This document shows positions 25,090 to 33,996 of a stretch of DNA of 38,894 nucleotides, piece by piece. A program made the position numbers and the translations under genes. The DNA is from Lachnospiraceae bacterium (GTDB lineage: Bacteria; Bacillota; Clostridia; Lachnospirales; Lachnospiraceae). Each line of letters starts with the position of its first letter. Position 1 is the first letter of the stretch. The stretch is from contig JAAVZR010000037.1 of the NCBI GenBank assembly GCA_022791755.1, forward strand, positions 1 to 38,894. Reading direction: 5' to 3'. Below the pieces are notes generated by a model, which saw only the letters and a program-made list of their open reading frames with translations, searched no databases and was not told where the DNA came from.

Positions 25090-26367
25090 ATGGCAGCAGA
25101 AATCAGCCGACAGGTGATAGAAAACCGGTATAACCATATCTATATTATGAACGAGGCTTTATTCGGGCAGTCCTTTGAGCAGCTGAAAGAGATGATGGCG
25201 GAGATGGGGCTGTCTTTAAAAGTGGATTTTTCACATTTTTATATCTGCCGGACAGGGATCAGCAAGAAATGGTATCGAAGCCGTCTTGGTATGACGCGGG
25301 AGCATTATATCAGACAGAAAGATATTTTAAAAGAATGCCTGGAAAATCTGCTGGAGGACTGCGGATATGTGGGTGAGATGGATACGGTAAACTATGACCG
25401 CAGTAAACAGCTGGCCATTGTGTTCAGTCCGGGCCGGCAGGAGCGCTGTACGCCGCGGGAAGTGGCAGAGAAGATCACAGTGCTTTGGGAGGAGACATAT
25501 AAGAAAAAGGAAGGTTTTACCGGGTCCGGACTTGCGAATGTCACAGCCTTTGCAGGCCCTTTTCATTCCTACGAGGAGCTGGAGGGGGGCTTTGAGGAGG
25601 TGAGCCGTCTGCACCGGCTGGATTTTTTCCGAATGGAATCCATGGTACTAGACAGGGCGTGGTACGAACAGAGAACGTCCCCCTGCGATTTCGGACAGAT
25701 CAAAGAATTATTAAATGACTGGGAGCAGGCTTTTTTTACGAAACAGTATGAGAAAATGGAGGCGGTATTGCGGCAGCTCTTCTGTGTCAGACTGAAGAAC
25801 AGCTTTGACCGGGATCTGTGCGAGAGAACATTGACAGAGTTTAGGGACCGTTTTGCGTATTTCAGTGAGACCTTTGACTATGAGCCTGACAGGCAGCTGG
25901 ACAGCCTTCTGTCGCTGGAGCGATATGCCAGCATCGAAGAACTTTTTGACAGCGTAAACCGTCTGTCGCGCAGCCAGAGAGAAGAGATTCCCTCGCGGAT
26001 TCACAGTCTCAGCCGTCTTTCGATGAAAGCGGTTCGGTTTATCCGGGATAACTATGAAAGAGAGATCGGGCTTACGGATCTGGCAGAGGCTCTCAATGTG
26101 GCTCCCGGTTATATCAGCCGGATCTTCAACCGAGAAGTGGGCGTGCGGATCCCGTCATATCTGACCCGCATCCGTATCGAAAAGGCGAGACAGCTGCTAA
26201 GCGAAACGGATCTGCGGGTGTCGGAGGTGGCTCGCAGAGTGGGAATTGAGAATGTTCAGTATTTTAACGTGCTGTTTAAAAAGCATGTCAATATGAGCCC
26301 GCAGGAATACCGAAAGCTGGAAAATGGAGGGGCTCCCATGGATATATCTTATCGGAAATTGCGGTAG
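25090..26367 (+). CDS. AraC-family transcriptional regulator
   Basis: The 425-residue protein carries a C-terminal AraC/XylS DNA-binding domain (about 315-408): IGLTDLAEALNVAPGYISRIF, then LRVSEVARRVGIENVQYFNVL and the closing VNMSPQEYRKL. The N-terminal 300 residues have no receiver or cupin motif; they resemble the middle region of YesN-type regulators, so this may be a receiver-less relative. No membrane segment. The ribosome binding site (AAAGG, 5 bp before the ATG) is modest. It lies 95 bp after the second flavoprotein gene on the same strand and may be co-transcribed with it, suggesting a role in the same pathway; its ligand is unknown. Confidence 0.88.
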   Translation: MAAEISRQVIENRYNHIYIMNEALFGQSFEQLKEMMAEMGLSLKVDFSHFYICRTGISKKWYRSRLGMTREHYIRQKDILKECLENLLEDCGYVGEMDTVNYDRSKQLAIVFSPGRQERCTPREVAEKITVLWEETYKKKEGFTGSGLANVTAFAGPFHSYEELEGGFEEVSRLHRLDFFRMESMVLDRAWYEQRTSPCDFGQIKELLNDWEQAFFTKQYEKMEAVLRQLFCVRLKNSFDRDLCERTLTEFRDRFAYFSETFDYEPDRQLDSLLSLERYASIEELFDSVNRLSRSQREEIPSRIHSLSRLSMKAVRFIRDNYEREIGLTDLAEALNVAPGYISRIFNREVGVRIPSYLTRIRIEKARQLLSETDLRVSEVARRVGIENVQYFNVLFKKHVNMSPQEYRKLENGGAPMDISYRKLR

Positions 26368-26392
26368 TTAAGAGGGGAGGGGAGAAAGGGAC

Positions 26393-26528
26393 GCCGGAGG
26401 GCATAGCGATACCCTGGCCGGGCGCGCTCCCGCTCTGTGCAGGAGGCAGCGGTTCTAAGTTCGCGCTGCGCTCACTAAGAACCGGCGTCCTGCAAAGGCC
26501 CGGCCAGGGTATCGCTATGCCCTCCGGC
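26393..26528. repeat. Large palindrome, copy 1 of a paired intergenic element
   Basis: Perfect 31-bp inverted arms (26393-26423 and 26498-26528) enclose 74 nt. The interior has nested pairs: TGCAGGA (26438) with TCCTGCA (26488), GGTTCT (26451) with AGAACC (26478), and an apex AGTTCGCGCTGCGCTCACT that is itself nearly self-complementary. The whole can fold as one long hairpin. The core recurs, inverted, at 26734-26819. No open frame and no transposase are associated. Confidence 0.9.
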
Positions 26529-26702
26529 TGCGACTTTCCCCATCTTTCGTATTAACAAACAGCAAAAGCCCAATTTCGTTCCATGAAATTATTCCGCCAA
26601 ACCCCACAAAAACCGCAAAGGAATGTCCGAAAGCATCAAATAAGAACTCGCGGCCCCACCGCAGGCTGCCCCTTGCGGGCATGGGAGACAGGCCAAGAAA
26701 CA
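26529..26702. other. Spacer between the two palindromes
   Basis: No gene can be supported in these 174 bp. The left half is AT-rich, the right half GC-rich with a small dyad (CCGCA/TGCGG around 26660-26680). Nothing here matches the palindromes. Confidence 0.5.
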
Positions 26703-26850
26703 GCCCGGTTCCTAAGGGGATTCCCGGCCGGACCCTTGCAGGACGCCGGCGCTTAGTGAGCGCGAGCGGCAGCGAAGCGCGAACTTAGAGCCGCTGCCTC
26801 CTGCACGGAGCGAGAGCGCGTCCGGCCGGGAATTCCCTTAGGAACCGGGC
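26703..26850. repeat. Large palindrome, copy 2, core inverted relative to copy 1
   Basis: 31-bp arms 26703-26733 and 26820-26850 pair with a single T-for-C change at 26834 (still a G-T/G-U pair). The 86-nt interior, read on the minus strand, aligns with the copy 1 interior with six substitutions and one 12-nt insertion at the apex. The outer part of the arms is unrelated to that of copy 1; only about 9-10 bp next to the core (GGCCGG plus neighbours) are shared. Confidence 0.9.
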
Positions 26851-26904
26851 GTCCCCTTATCCGCTCTCCCCCTCGCCCCTGCAAACAACCTGCCCCCTAC
26901 GGAA

Positions 26905-26933
26905 TTGACAGTCTTCGCCCAATAATCTATACT
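26905..26933 (+). promoter_or_regulatory. Strong promoter of the helicase-nuclease gene
   Basis: A perfect TTGACA at 26905-26910 and TATACT at 26928-26933 have an ideal 17-bp spacer. It begins 54 bp after palindrome copy 2. Confidence 0.8.
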
Positions 26934-26995
26934 ATATATAACAGGGAGAAGAAAGGACACTTTGCCGCCGCAGCTATGATGCCGGGAGATCCGGT

Positions 26996-29900
26996 GTGAC
27001 AGGTAAAGCACAGGAAACAGGCATGAACAGGACGGGAAAAGAAATCTTCCGGGCGATCCACGAGGGAAGATGGCTTGAAATCGAATACAGAAACCGGTCA
27101 GGACAGGTCACAAAATACTGGATCGGCATACAGGATATGAACATGGACGACATGTCCCTGACTGTCTGCGGCCTTCATCTGGGCACCTTTGAGATGGCAC
27201 GGCTCAATAAGATCTATATGGAGTCGATCCTGACCGCTTCCGTGATCGAAGGTACCTATGAGTGCAGGAATGAGGCGCTGATCGCCGATATCCGGGAGAG
27301 GCCTGAGAGGTATGAGAGCCTGTTTGGCAATGTGGCCAATCTGAAGATCCTGAATTACCTTTCCGAGTGCAGCCGCCTGGATACGACGCCCTATCATACG
27401 GAGTATACTCTTCTGGAGCTGTTTGACCGTGAGATTCTGGGAAGAGAATGCGTGGCGTCAGGAAGCTACCGGCTCTCGGCGAATCAGTTTACAGCCCTGG
27501 TAAGAGAATTCGGAAGAGATAAGAAACGGGAGGTATCTGAGGAAAACCCGGCTGCTGACGGCGCGGTAAAGAGAAGAAGATACCGCGGACATACGGAGCT
27601 GGGCCTGAATCTTCTGAGCGTGCGTACCGGGAAGGGGCTCTATGTGCTGGCTTACAGGGGCCTGCTGTTTGACGTGAAAAATTTCTGCCTGCGTCCGGAG
27701 GAGGCGGTGACGATCTGTACGGAATTCCGTCTTCTGACGGAGAAACAGAGTATCCGCTCCTTTCTGGATCAGGAGGATTACGGGCTTTTGGATGACTTTG
27801 AAAAAAATGCGGAGGAGATCAAAGACCGTATCGCTTCCAGGTATCCTCACCGCACTTTCGTGGATGACATGCCTTATCTGATTGCGGTGGGACGCGACCG
27901 GAAGGTGGATCTCATGAAAGAATACGATGCCATTGCCGCCATGTACGACGAGGGAAAAGAGAAGGCCACATACCCTCTGCGGGCTTTCTTTGGCGATATG
28001 ACGGCGAGGCCGGTGCGCCGCAGGGAGTATCCCTTTGCCCTCCTGAATCAGAAGTATAATCTGGATCAGCTTCTGGCGATCCATAATGCCATGAAATATC
28101 CGCTGGCCTATGTGCAGGGACCTCCGGGGACCGGTAAGACCAGCACCATCATCAACGCCATCACCACGGCCTTTTTCAATGAAAAGACCGTGCTTTTGGC
28201 ATCCTATAACAATCATCCCATCGACGGCGTCTATAAAGAGCTGAGCCGCCTTGCCTGCCGCCGGGGGCGGATTCCCTTTCCGGTAGTCCGCCTGGGAAAC
28301 CAGGAGAAGGTGGAGGAGGCGTTGCTTTCTATGCGGCGGCTGTATGAGGAGACCGCGCCGGTCAGAATCCTGGAGAATACTTTAAATGACATAAAGAAAA
28401 AAGAGGAGAACAAGCTGAAAGAGCTGTCCGGTCTGTTAAAGCGGTACGAGGAGGCGCTGGAATTAAAGGATACGGAGGATGCCATGGATAAGCTGGAGGA
28501 GACCCAGGACAGGCACTGGAATTTTTACGCCGATCTCCATGGGCGCCAGCGAAGGAATCTGGAGAGACGTCAGGGAGAGCTGGGGGAGATTTCCCTGGAG
28601 GACGCCAGACGCCTTCTCCCTGCCGATTCCCGCCATCTTCTGGATTATTTTTATTATGCGTCGGCCCGCTTTATCAAACGCCTGGACCGGGAGGAAAATA
28701 AAGAGCTGAAACGTCTGATTTTCTCGGAGGAGGAAGACAGGGTACAGAAATTTGATAAATACCTGTCCGAACCGGAGAATATGGAACGGTTTCTGAAGGT
28801 ATTTCCCATCGTGCTGACCACCTGTATCTCGGCCCATAAGCTGGGGGAGGCCAGGCCCTGTTTTGACATGACGATTCTGGATGAGGCCAGCCAGTGTAAT
28901 GTGGCGGTTTCCTTGCTTGCGATCCTGCGGGGAAGGAAGCTGATGCTGGTGGGAGATCCCCAGCAGCTGAGTCCGGTGGTGACGCTGAATCCGCAGACCA
29001 ATGAACTGCTGAAAAAGAGGTACTATGTGACCGATGAGTACGATTATATCGGCAATTCCATCTATAAGACCTATCTGGCCTGCGATTCGGTCAGCGACGA
29101 GACGCTGCTGAGCCATCATTACCGCTGTCATAAAAAGATTATCGGATTTAATAATCAAAAATACTATAACAGCAAGCTGAAGGTGGAGAGCCGGGTGGAG
29201 TCGGAGGAGCCTCTGCTTTATGTGGAGGTCAGAGACGACGGCACATCGGTGAAGAACGCCTCCATGGCCGAAGCCGCCTGGATCGCCGGCTTTGCCAGAG
29301 AGCATCCGGACAAGCAGATCGGAGTGATCACTCCCTTTGTCAATCAGAAGGAATGTATCCGTGAGCTTCTGCGCAAAGAAAACCTGCCAAACGTTTCCTG
29401 TGGGACCGTTCATGCCTTCCAGGGGGATGAGAAGGATGTGATCCTGTTTTCTCTGGCTGTCACCGGGCATACGAAGGAGGGAACCTATGGCTGGCTGAAG
29501 AATAACAGGGAGCTGATCAATGTGGCCACCTCCCGGGCCAGAGAGAAGCTGGTGGTACTGGGGGACGCAGAGCAGATTGACAGACTGCACGGGACCCAGG
29601 GAAAAGACGGGGACGATCTGTATGAGCTGGTACAGTACGTCCGTGCCAACGCAGAGACGGTGGTAACGCCCAGAAATATCAGCTCACGGGCGCTGGGGAT
29701 CCGGCCCTACAGTACGAAGACGGAGGAAGCCTTTCTGGAAAACCTGAGTGCGGCGCTGCACAACGTATTAAACGGGGAGGGACGATGCAGCATCCGCCGG
29801 GAAGTACCGGTGAAGCAGGTGTTTCGGGAAAATGTACCCTACAGCGATCTGTTTTATTCCGGACAGTTTGACTTCGTGGTATACCAGAGAGCGTTTGGAA

Positions 29901-30106
29901 GAGGGGAAATGCCGGTGCTGGCCATCGAGCTGGACGGCAGGGAGCATCTGGAGGATGAGGTGGTTCGGGCCAGGGACAGAAAGAAGGAGGAGATCTGCGC
30001 CAGTCATCAATTTGAACTGATCCGTATCGATAATTCCTATGCGAGACGATATTATCACATCCGGGAGATACTGGCGGATTACTTTAGGAGAGCAAACCGG
30101 GGGTGA
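26996..30106 (+). CDS. WYL-like / superfamily 1 helicase / DUF2726-like nuclease fusion
   Basis: The 1036-residue protein has three parts. Residues about 18-90 resemble a WYL ligand-sensing fold (FRAIHEGRWLEIEYRNRSG, ending with an R-L-N-K-I strand). Residues about 350-900 are a superfamily 1 helicase of the Upf1/AAA_11-AAA_12 type: Walker A GPPGTGKT with Lys381, Walker B ILDEASQ with Asp629-Glu630, GDPQQLSPV, GTVHAFQGDEKD and the arginine-finger motif VATSRAREK. The C-terminus (about 915-1036) looks like a DUF2726/PD-(D/E)XK nuclease: Asp959 in SGQFDFVV and Glu978-x-Asp980 in AIELDGREH, then RDRKKEEIC. The GTG at 26996 has GGGAG 8 bp upstream; ATG at 27023 (AGGAAA upstream) is an equally good start. 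It probably unwinds and cuts nucleic acid in repair or defence; the exact role is unknown. Confidence 0.82.
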   Translation: MTGKAQETGMNRTGKEIFRAIHEGRWLEIEYRNRSGQVTKYWIGIQDMNMDDMSLTVCGLHLGTFEMARLNKIYMESILTASVIEGTYECRNEALIADIRERPERYESLFGNVANLKILNYLSECSRLDTTPYHTEYTLLELFDREILGRECVASGSYRLSANQFTALVREFGRDKKREVSEENPAADGAVKRRRYRGHTELGLNLLSVRTGKGLYVLAYRGLLFDVKNFCLRPEEAVTICTEFRLLTEKQSIRSFLDQEDYGLLDDFEKNAEEIKDRIASRYPHRTFVDDMPYLIAVGRDRKVDLMKEYDAIAAMYDEGKEKATYPLRAFFGDMTARPVRRREYPFALLNQKYNLDQLLAIHNAMKYPLAYVQGPPGTGKTSTIINAITTAFFNEKTVLLASYNNHPIDGVYKELSRLACRRGRIPFPVVRLGNQEKVEEALLSMRRLYEETAPVRILENTLNDIKKKEENKLKELSGLLKRYEEALELKDTEDAMDKLEETQDRHWNFYADLHGRQRRNLERRQGELGEISLEDARRLLPADSRHLLDYFYYASARFIKRLDREENKELKRLIFSEEEDRVQKFDKYLSEPENMERFLKVFPIVLTTCISAHKLGEARPCFDMTILDEASQCNVAVSLLAILRGRKLMLVGDPQQLSPVVTLNPQTNELLKKRYYVTDEYDYIGNSIYKTYLACDSVSDETLLSHHYRCHKKIIGFNNQKYYNSKLKVESRVESEEPLLYVEVRDDGTSVKNASMAEAAWIAGFAREHPDKQIGVITPFVNQKECIRELLRKENLPNVSCGTVHAFQGDEKDVILFSLAVTGHTKEGTYGWLKNNRELINVATSRAREKLVVLGDAEQIDRLHGTQGKDGDDLYELVQYVRANAETVVTPRNISSRALGIRPYSTKTEEAFLENLSAALHNVLNGEGRCSIRREVPVKQVFRENVPYSDLFYSGQFDFVVYQRAFGRGEMPVLAIELDGREHLEDEVVRARDRKKEEICASHQFELIRIDNSYARRYYHIREILADYFRRANRG

Positions 30107-30160
30107 GTCCGGTCATAAAGGATGAGGAGCTTTCGCAGGTTTTTATATTGGAATTGCCGA

Positions 30161-30189
30161 TTGCACAACCCTTTAAAATAGGATACAAT
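30161..30189 (+). promoter_or_regulatory. Possible promoter of the SNF2 gene
   Basis: TTGCAC at 30161-30166 and TACAAT at 30184-30189 are 17 bp apart, in the 141-bp gap after the helicase-nuclease gene. The SNF2 gene may use this promoter as well as read-through. Confidence 0.45.
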
Positions 30190-30247
30190 AAAAGGATAAA
30201 ATCAGAACGGCAGATAGGATACATTCGGGAAGCGGAGGCAAAAGGGA

Positions 30248-33200
30248 ATGAACTGGGGTATTATATTCGGCAAGGAGATTCTGGATAAGGGACGGCAGAT
30301 ATACAATGCCGGGAAGGTAAAGGATCTGAAATATGTGAAGGGCCATTATGAGGCCATGGTGCGGGATAACCTTCCCTGCCATGTGGAGATTACTATCTTC
30401 GGCAATGTCATCCGTTCGATGACCTGCACCTGTCCGGCTGCGGACAAGCGGCGTTACTGCGAGCATATGGCGGCTGCGCTGACGGCCATCGAACGCAGGC
30501 GGGTGCAGGCCAGGCTGAAGGAGGAGGCGGCGGAGACGGCGCCGGTGACCGAAGCCAATATGGTAATCGCTCCCTTTGAAGAGGCCGGAGACTCGGAGTA
30601 CTCCTATTTTGATATGGCCCGGATGACGAGTGGCCTGACCTTTATCAAGGGGCTCTGTGAACGGGCGAAGAAGATGGCGGACAGTCGGGAGGTGACGCTG
30701 GATGACGTTACCGTCGGCTATGTGGATGACAGCAGAAATCAGGAGAATGTGGGGCGGGCAGACGGGACGGTGCACAAAAACGGCAGCGCCTTTCCGGTGA
30801 AAATATATTTTGACAAAAACCAGATTAGGGATGCCCGGTGTTCGGTTCCGGGATGCGGCAGATACTATGCTGCCATAAGGTCCTACGGGATGCGTCAGAA
30901 TGAGGACGGGCTCTGCGTTCATCAGACGGCGCTTTTATATCTGCTGGCGGATTATGTGAAGCAATACAGGCCGGGGGATACCACGGATCTGGGAGGCGCC
31001 AGGGTGATGTGGCAATACCGGGAAAAGCGGGGGCTGGAAAGAGGGGAGAGCATGGAAGGCTCGCAGAGCAGGACGCCTTGCGTGTATCTGACGCTGGAGC
31101 CCCGGCTGGAAAGCGACGGCAATCAGTTCCGCGTGGCGTTTCGCATCGGCGAGGGGCGGATGTACCTGGTGAAGAATCTGACTGAGCTGGTGGAAGCGGT
31201 ACAGGAGCGCCGGTCCTTACAGCTTGGGACCAGGCTGAAGATAGACTTTGCCGACAGCTGTTTTACGGAGGAGTCCCGGAAGTATTATGAATTTATTGAG
31301 CAGGTGGTAAAGGAGGAGAAGCACCGGGAAGAGACGATGTTTCGGCGGTATCGCTATGGTCATCAAGAATTTTACATAAAAGGAACCATTGAGCTGTTCG
31401 GACGGCGGCTGGACGAGATGTTTGAGCTTTTGTATGGAAAGTGCGTGGAATATGTGGACAGCAGCGAGTCGAAGAGCCGGAAGCAGACGCTGACATTAGA
31501 GGACGGAGAGCCTTATGCCAGGCTGACGGTGGAGAAGGATGTGGATGAGGGGGGTGTGTTCCAGGGAATAAAGGTGGAGGGAGTCCTGTCCCGGATGTGG
31601 GAGGGGGACCGCTACTATTATTGTATCAGAGGGGCCTGTCTGAACCGGGTCACAGCTGCCAGAGCCAGGGAGCTCATGCCTCTTTATGAAGCGGAAAGCG
31701 GCAAAGAGCAGATGCTGTATTACAAAAAAGAAAAGGACAGCCATGTCTCTTTCCGAATCGGGCGCAAGCATCTGTCAGAATTTTACTATACTATGCTGCC
31801 GGATCTGCGGCGTCTGGGCGATGTGGAGGAGAGAGACAAGGAGGAGGTGGATGGGTATCTGCCTCCGGAGGTTACGTTTGGATTTTACCTGGATGCGGAG
31901 GACCGCAACGCTTTCTGTCAGATCAGAGCGATATATGGCAATGAGGCCGTGTCGGTGATCGACCTGACCAGGGGGCCCAATGTGCCGGTGAAGGAGGAGT
32001 TCCGGGATGTGACCAGAGAGCGGGAGGTCATCGCCAGGGTACAGGAGTTTTTTCCGGAGGCGGACAGAAAGCACGACCAGTTTCACTGCGGCGGCGATGA
32101 GAATTTGATCTATGAGATGCTGGAACGGGGGATCGACCAGCTTTTATCCATGGGCGAGGTGCACAGCACGGACCGCTTCCGCCATCTGAACGTAAGGAGG
32201 AGGGCCAGGCTGTCCGTGGGCGTCTCTTTAAGCAGCGACATCATGAATCTGGAGATCTACTCGGAGGATATCACCAGGGAAGAGCTTTTGGATGTCTTGC
32301 AGAGCTACCGGCAGAAAAAGAAGTTTTACCGTCTGAAAAACGGAGATTTTCTCAATATGGAGGAGGACAGCCTGGAGATGCTCTGCCAGCTGATGGACGG
32401 TCTGCGTATGACGCCCAGGGAGTTTGTAAAGGGCAAGATGCAGCTGCCCGCATACCGGGCGCTGTATCTGGATCAGATGCTGGAACAGAGCGAAAGTCTG
32501 TATGCCACCAGGGACCGTCGTTTTAAGAAGCTGGTCAAGGAATTTAAGACGGTCAAGGATTCGGATTTTGAAGTGCCGGAGCCGTTGCAAAAGATCATGC
32601 GCAACTATCAGGTTACGGGATATAAGTGGATCAGAACCCTGGCTGCCTACGGCTTTGGCGGGATTCTGGCCGACGATATGGGATTGGGCAAGACGCTGCA
32701 GATGATCTCGGTTCTTCTGGCCTATAAGCTGGAAGGCGGCGAAGGGACCTCTCTCATCGTATCGCCGGCATCCCTGGTATTCAACTGGCAGGAGGAGCTT
32801 ACGCGCTTTGCGCCGCAGCTTACGGTGGGGCTGATCGTGGGGGCGCAGGGAGAGCGGATGGAAAGACTGCACGGCTACAGGAGCTATGATGTGCTCATTA
32901 CGTCCTATGACCTGCTAAAACGGGATATCCTGGAGTACGAGGACTGCCGGTTCTTCTGTCAGGTGATCGATGAGGCCCAGTATATCAAGAATCATTCCAC
33001 AGCGGCTTCCAAGGCGGTGAAGGTGATTCATGCCGGAATGCGGTTTGCCCTGACCGGTACGCCCATCGAGAACCGCCTCAGTGAGCTGTGGAGCATCTTT
33101 GATTATCTGATGCCGGGCTTTCTCTATAACTATGAAGCTTTCAAAAAGGAGCTGGAGTCTCCCATCGCCAAATTTATGGATGAGGCGGCCACAGTAAGGC

Positions 33201-33982
33201 TGAAGAAGCTGGTGGCGCCCTTTATCCTGCGCCGTCTGAAGCAGGATGTCCTGAAGGATCTGCCGGAGAAGCTGGAAGAGACCCATTTTGCCCGTCTGGA
33301 GAATAAGCAGAGAAAGCTGTATGACGCCCAGGTGCTTCATATGCGAGAGATGCTGGAGGACCAGAGCGATGAGAATTTCCAGAAAAACAAGCTGCGGGTT
33401 CTGGCGGAGCTGATGAAGGTACGTCAGATCTGCTGCGATCCGTCTCTCTTTCTGGAGGATTACGACGGCGGTTCGGCCAAGCGGGAGATGTGCATGGAGC
33501 TGATTGCAAACGCCATCGAGGGAGAGCATAAGATGCTGGTCTTTTCCCAGTTTACGTCCATGCTCATGCTGCTGGAGAAGGATCTGGAGCGGGCTGGGAT
33601 TTCTTACTATAAAATCACCGGAGCCACTGCCAAGGAAAAGCGGATTGAGATGGTAAAGGCTTTTAATGAGGATCAAACGCCGGTATTTCTGATCTCTCTG
33701 AAAGCAGGAGGGACGGGACTGAATCTGACCGGCGCCGATGTGGTTATTCACTATGATCCCTGGTGGAATCTGGCGGTTCAGAATCAGGCCACGGACCGGG
33801 CTCACCGGATCGGACAGAGGAAGGTGGTGTCAGTGTACAAGCTCATTGTAAAGGATTCCATCGAGGAAAAGATTCAGAGGATGCAGGAAGATAAGAAAAA
33901 TCTGGCCGATGCGATTCTGAGCGGAGAGAACGGCGGAATCGGGAGGCTGAGCAGGGAAGAGCTGTTAGAACTGATCCGATAG
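30248..33982 (+). CDS. SWIM zinc-finger SNF2-family helicase/translocase
   Basis: Swi2/Snf2-type ATPase that moves along double-stranded DNA or remodels protein-DNA complexes. The 1244-residue protein starts with a SWIM zinc finger, C60-x-C62-x8-C71-x-H73 (CTCPAADKRRYCEH). A long middle part of about 650 residues matches the bacterial SNF2-associated region. The ATPase core (about 780-1244) has Walker A DDMGLGKT (Lys815), VIDEAQYIKN (Asp908-Glu909), TGTPIENR, SLKAGGTGLNL and ATDRAHRIGQ. All motor motifs are intact. GGAGG precedes the ATG with good spacing. Such proteins are widespread in Firmicutes (YwqA-like) with poorly known roles. Its pairing with the preceding helicase-nuclease suggests shared work on DNA or RNA (inference). 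Confidence 0.93.
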   Translation: MNWGIIFGKEILDKGRQIYNAGKVKDLKYVKGHYEAMVRDNLPCHVEITIFGNVIRSMTCTCPAADKRRYCEHMAAALTAIERRRVQARLKEEAAETAPVTEANMVIAPFEEAGDSEYSYFDMARMTSGLTFIKGLCERAKKMADSREVTLDDVTVGYVDDSRNQENVGRADGTVHKNGSAFPVKIYFDKNQIRDARCSVPGCGRYYAAIRSYGMRQNEDGLCVHQTALLYLLADYVKQYRPGDTTDLGGARVMWQYREKRGLERGESMEGSQSRTPCVYLTLEPRLESDGNQFRVAFRIGEGRMYLVKNLTELVEAVQERRSLQLGTRLKIDFADSCFTEESRKYYEFIEQVVKEEKHREETMFRRYRYGHQEFYIKGTIELFGRRLDEMFELLYGKCVEYVDSSESKSRKQTLTLEDGEPYARLTVEKDVDEGGVFQGIKVEGVLSRMWEGDRYYYCIRGACLNRVTAARARELMPLYEAESGKEQMLYYKKEKDSHVSFRIGRKHLSEFYYTMLPDLRRLGDVEERDKEEVDGYLPPEVTFGFYLDAEDRNAFCQIRAIYGNEAVSVIDLTRGPNVPVKEEFRDVTREREVIARVQEFFPEADRKHDQFHCGGDENLIYEMLERGIDQLLSMGEVHSTDRFRHLNVRRRARLSVGVSLSSDIMNLEIYSEDITREELLDVLQSYRQKKKFYRLKNGDFLNMEEDSLEMLCQLMDGLRMTPREFVKGKMQLPAYRALYLDQMLEQSESLYATRDRRFKKLVKEFKTVKDSDFEVPEPLQKIMRNYQVTGYKWIRTLAAYGFGGILADDMGLGKTLQMISVLLAYKLEGGEGTSLIVSPASLVFNWQEELTRFAPQLTVGLIVGAQGERMERLHGYRSYDVLITSYDLLKRDILEYEDCRFFCQVIDEAQYIKNHSTAASKAVKVIHAGMRFALTGTPIENRLSELWSIFDYLMPGFLYNYEAFKKELESPIAKFMDEAATVRLKKLVAPFILRRLKQDVLKDLPEKLEETHFARLENKQRKLYDAQVLHMREMLEDQSDENFQKNKLRVLAELMKVRQICCDPSLFLEDYDGGSAKREMCMELIANAIEGEHKMLVFSQFTSMLMLLEKDLERAGISYYKITGATAKEKRIEMVKAFNEDQTPVFLISLKAGGTGLNLTGADVVIHYDPWWNLAVQNQATDRAHRIGQRKVVSVYKLIVKDSIEEKIQRMQEDKKNLADAILSGENGGIGRLSREELLELIR

Positions 33983-33996
33983 AGGAGGGAATAATT

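Noticed and set aside
26622..26640. AATGTCCGAA followed by ATCAAA, similar to the importer operator repeat.
   Set aside because: Only 15 of 19 positions match, it is a single copy, and it is not close to a promoter; probably chance.
26393..26850. Possible CRISPR array or IS element at the palindromes.
   Set aside because: Only two copies exist, inverted to each other, with no regular spacers, no cas genes, no transposase and no clear target duplications.
28463..29590. Minus-strand open frame of 375 codons inside the helicase-nuclease gene.
   Set aside because: The forward frame carries all helicase motifs; the antisense translation shows no domain and no start signal.
30103..30288. Small forward frame of 61 codons between the two helicase genes.
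   Set aside because: It spans the SNF2 promoter and start, lacks a good ribosome binding site and has no recognisable motif.
26996..33982. Assignment of the helicase pair to DISARM, BREX or a type III restriction system.
   Set aside because: No DrmB, PglZ, BrxL, PLD nuclease or Res-type partner is present, and the methyltransferase is about 13 kb away in another transcription unit.
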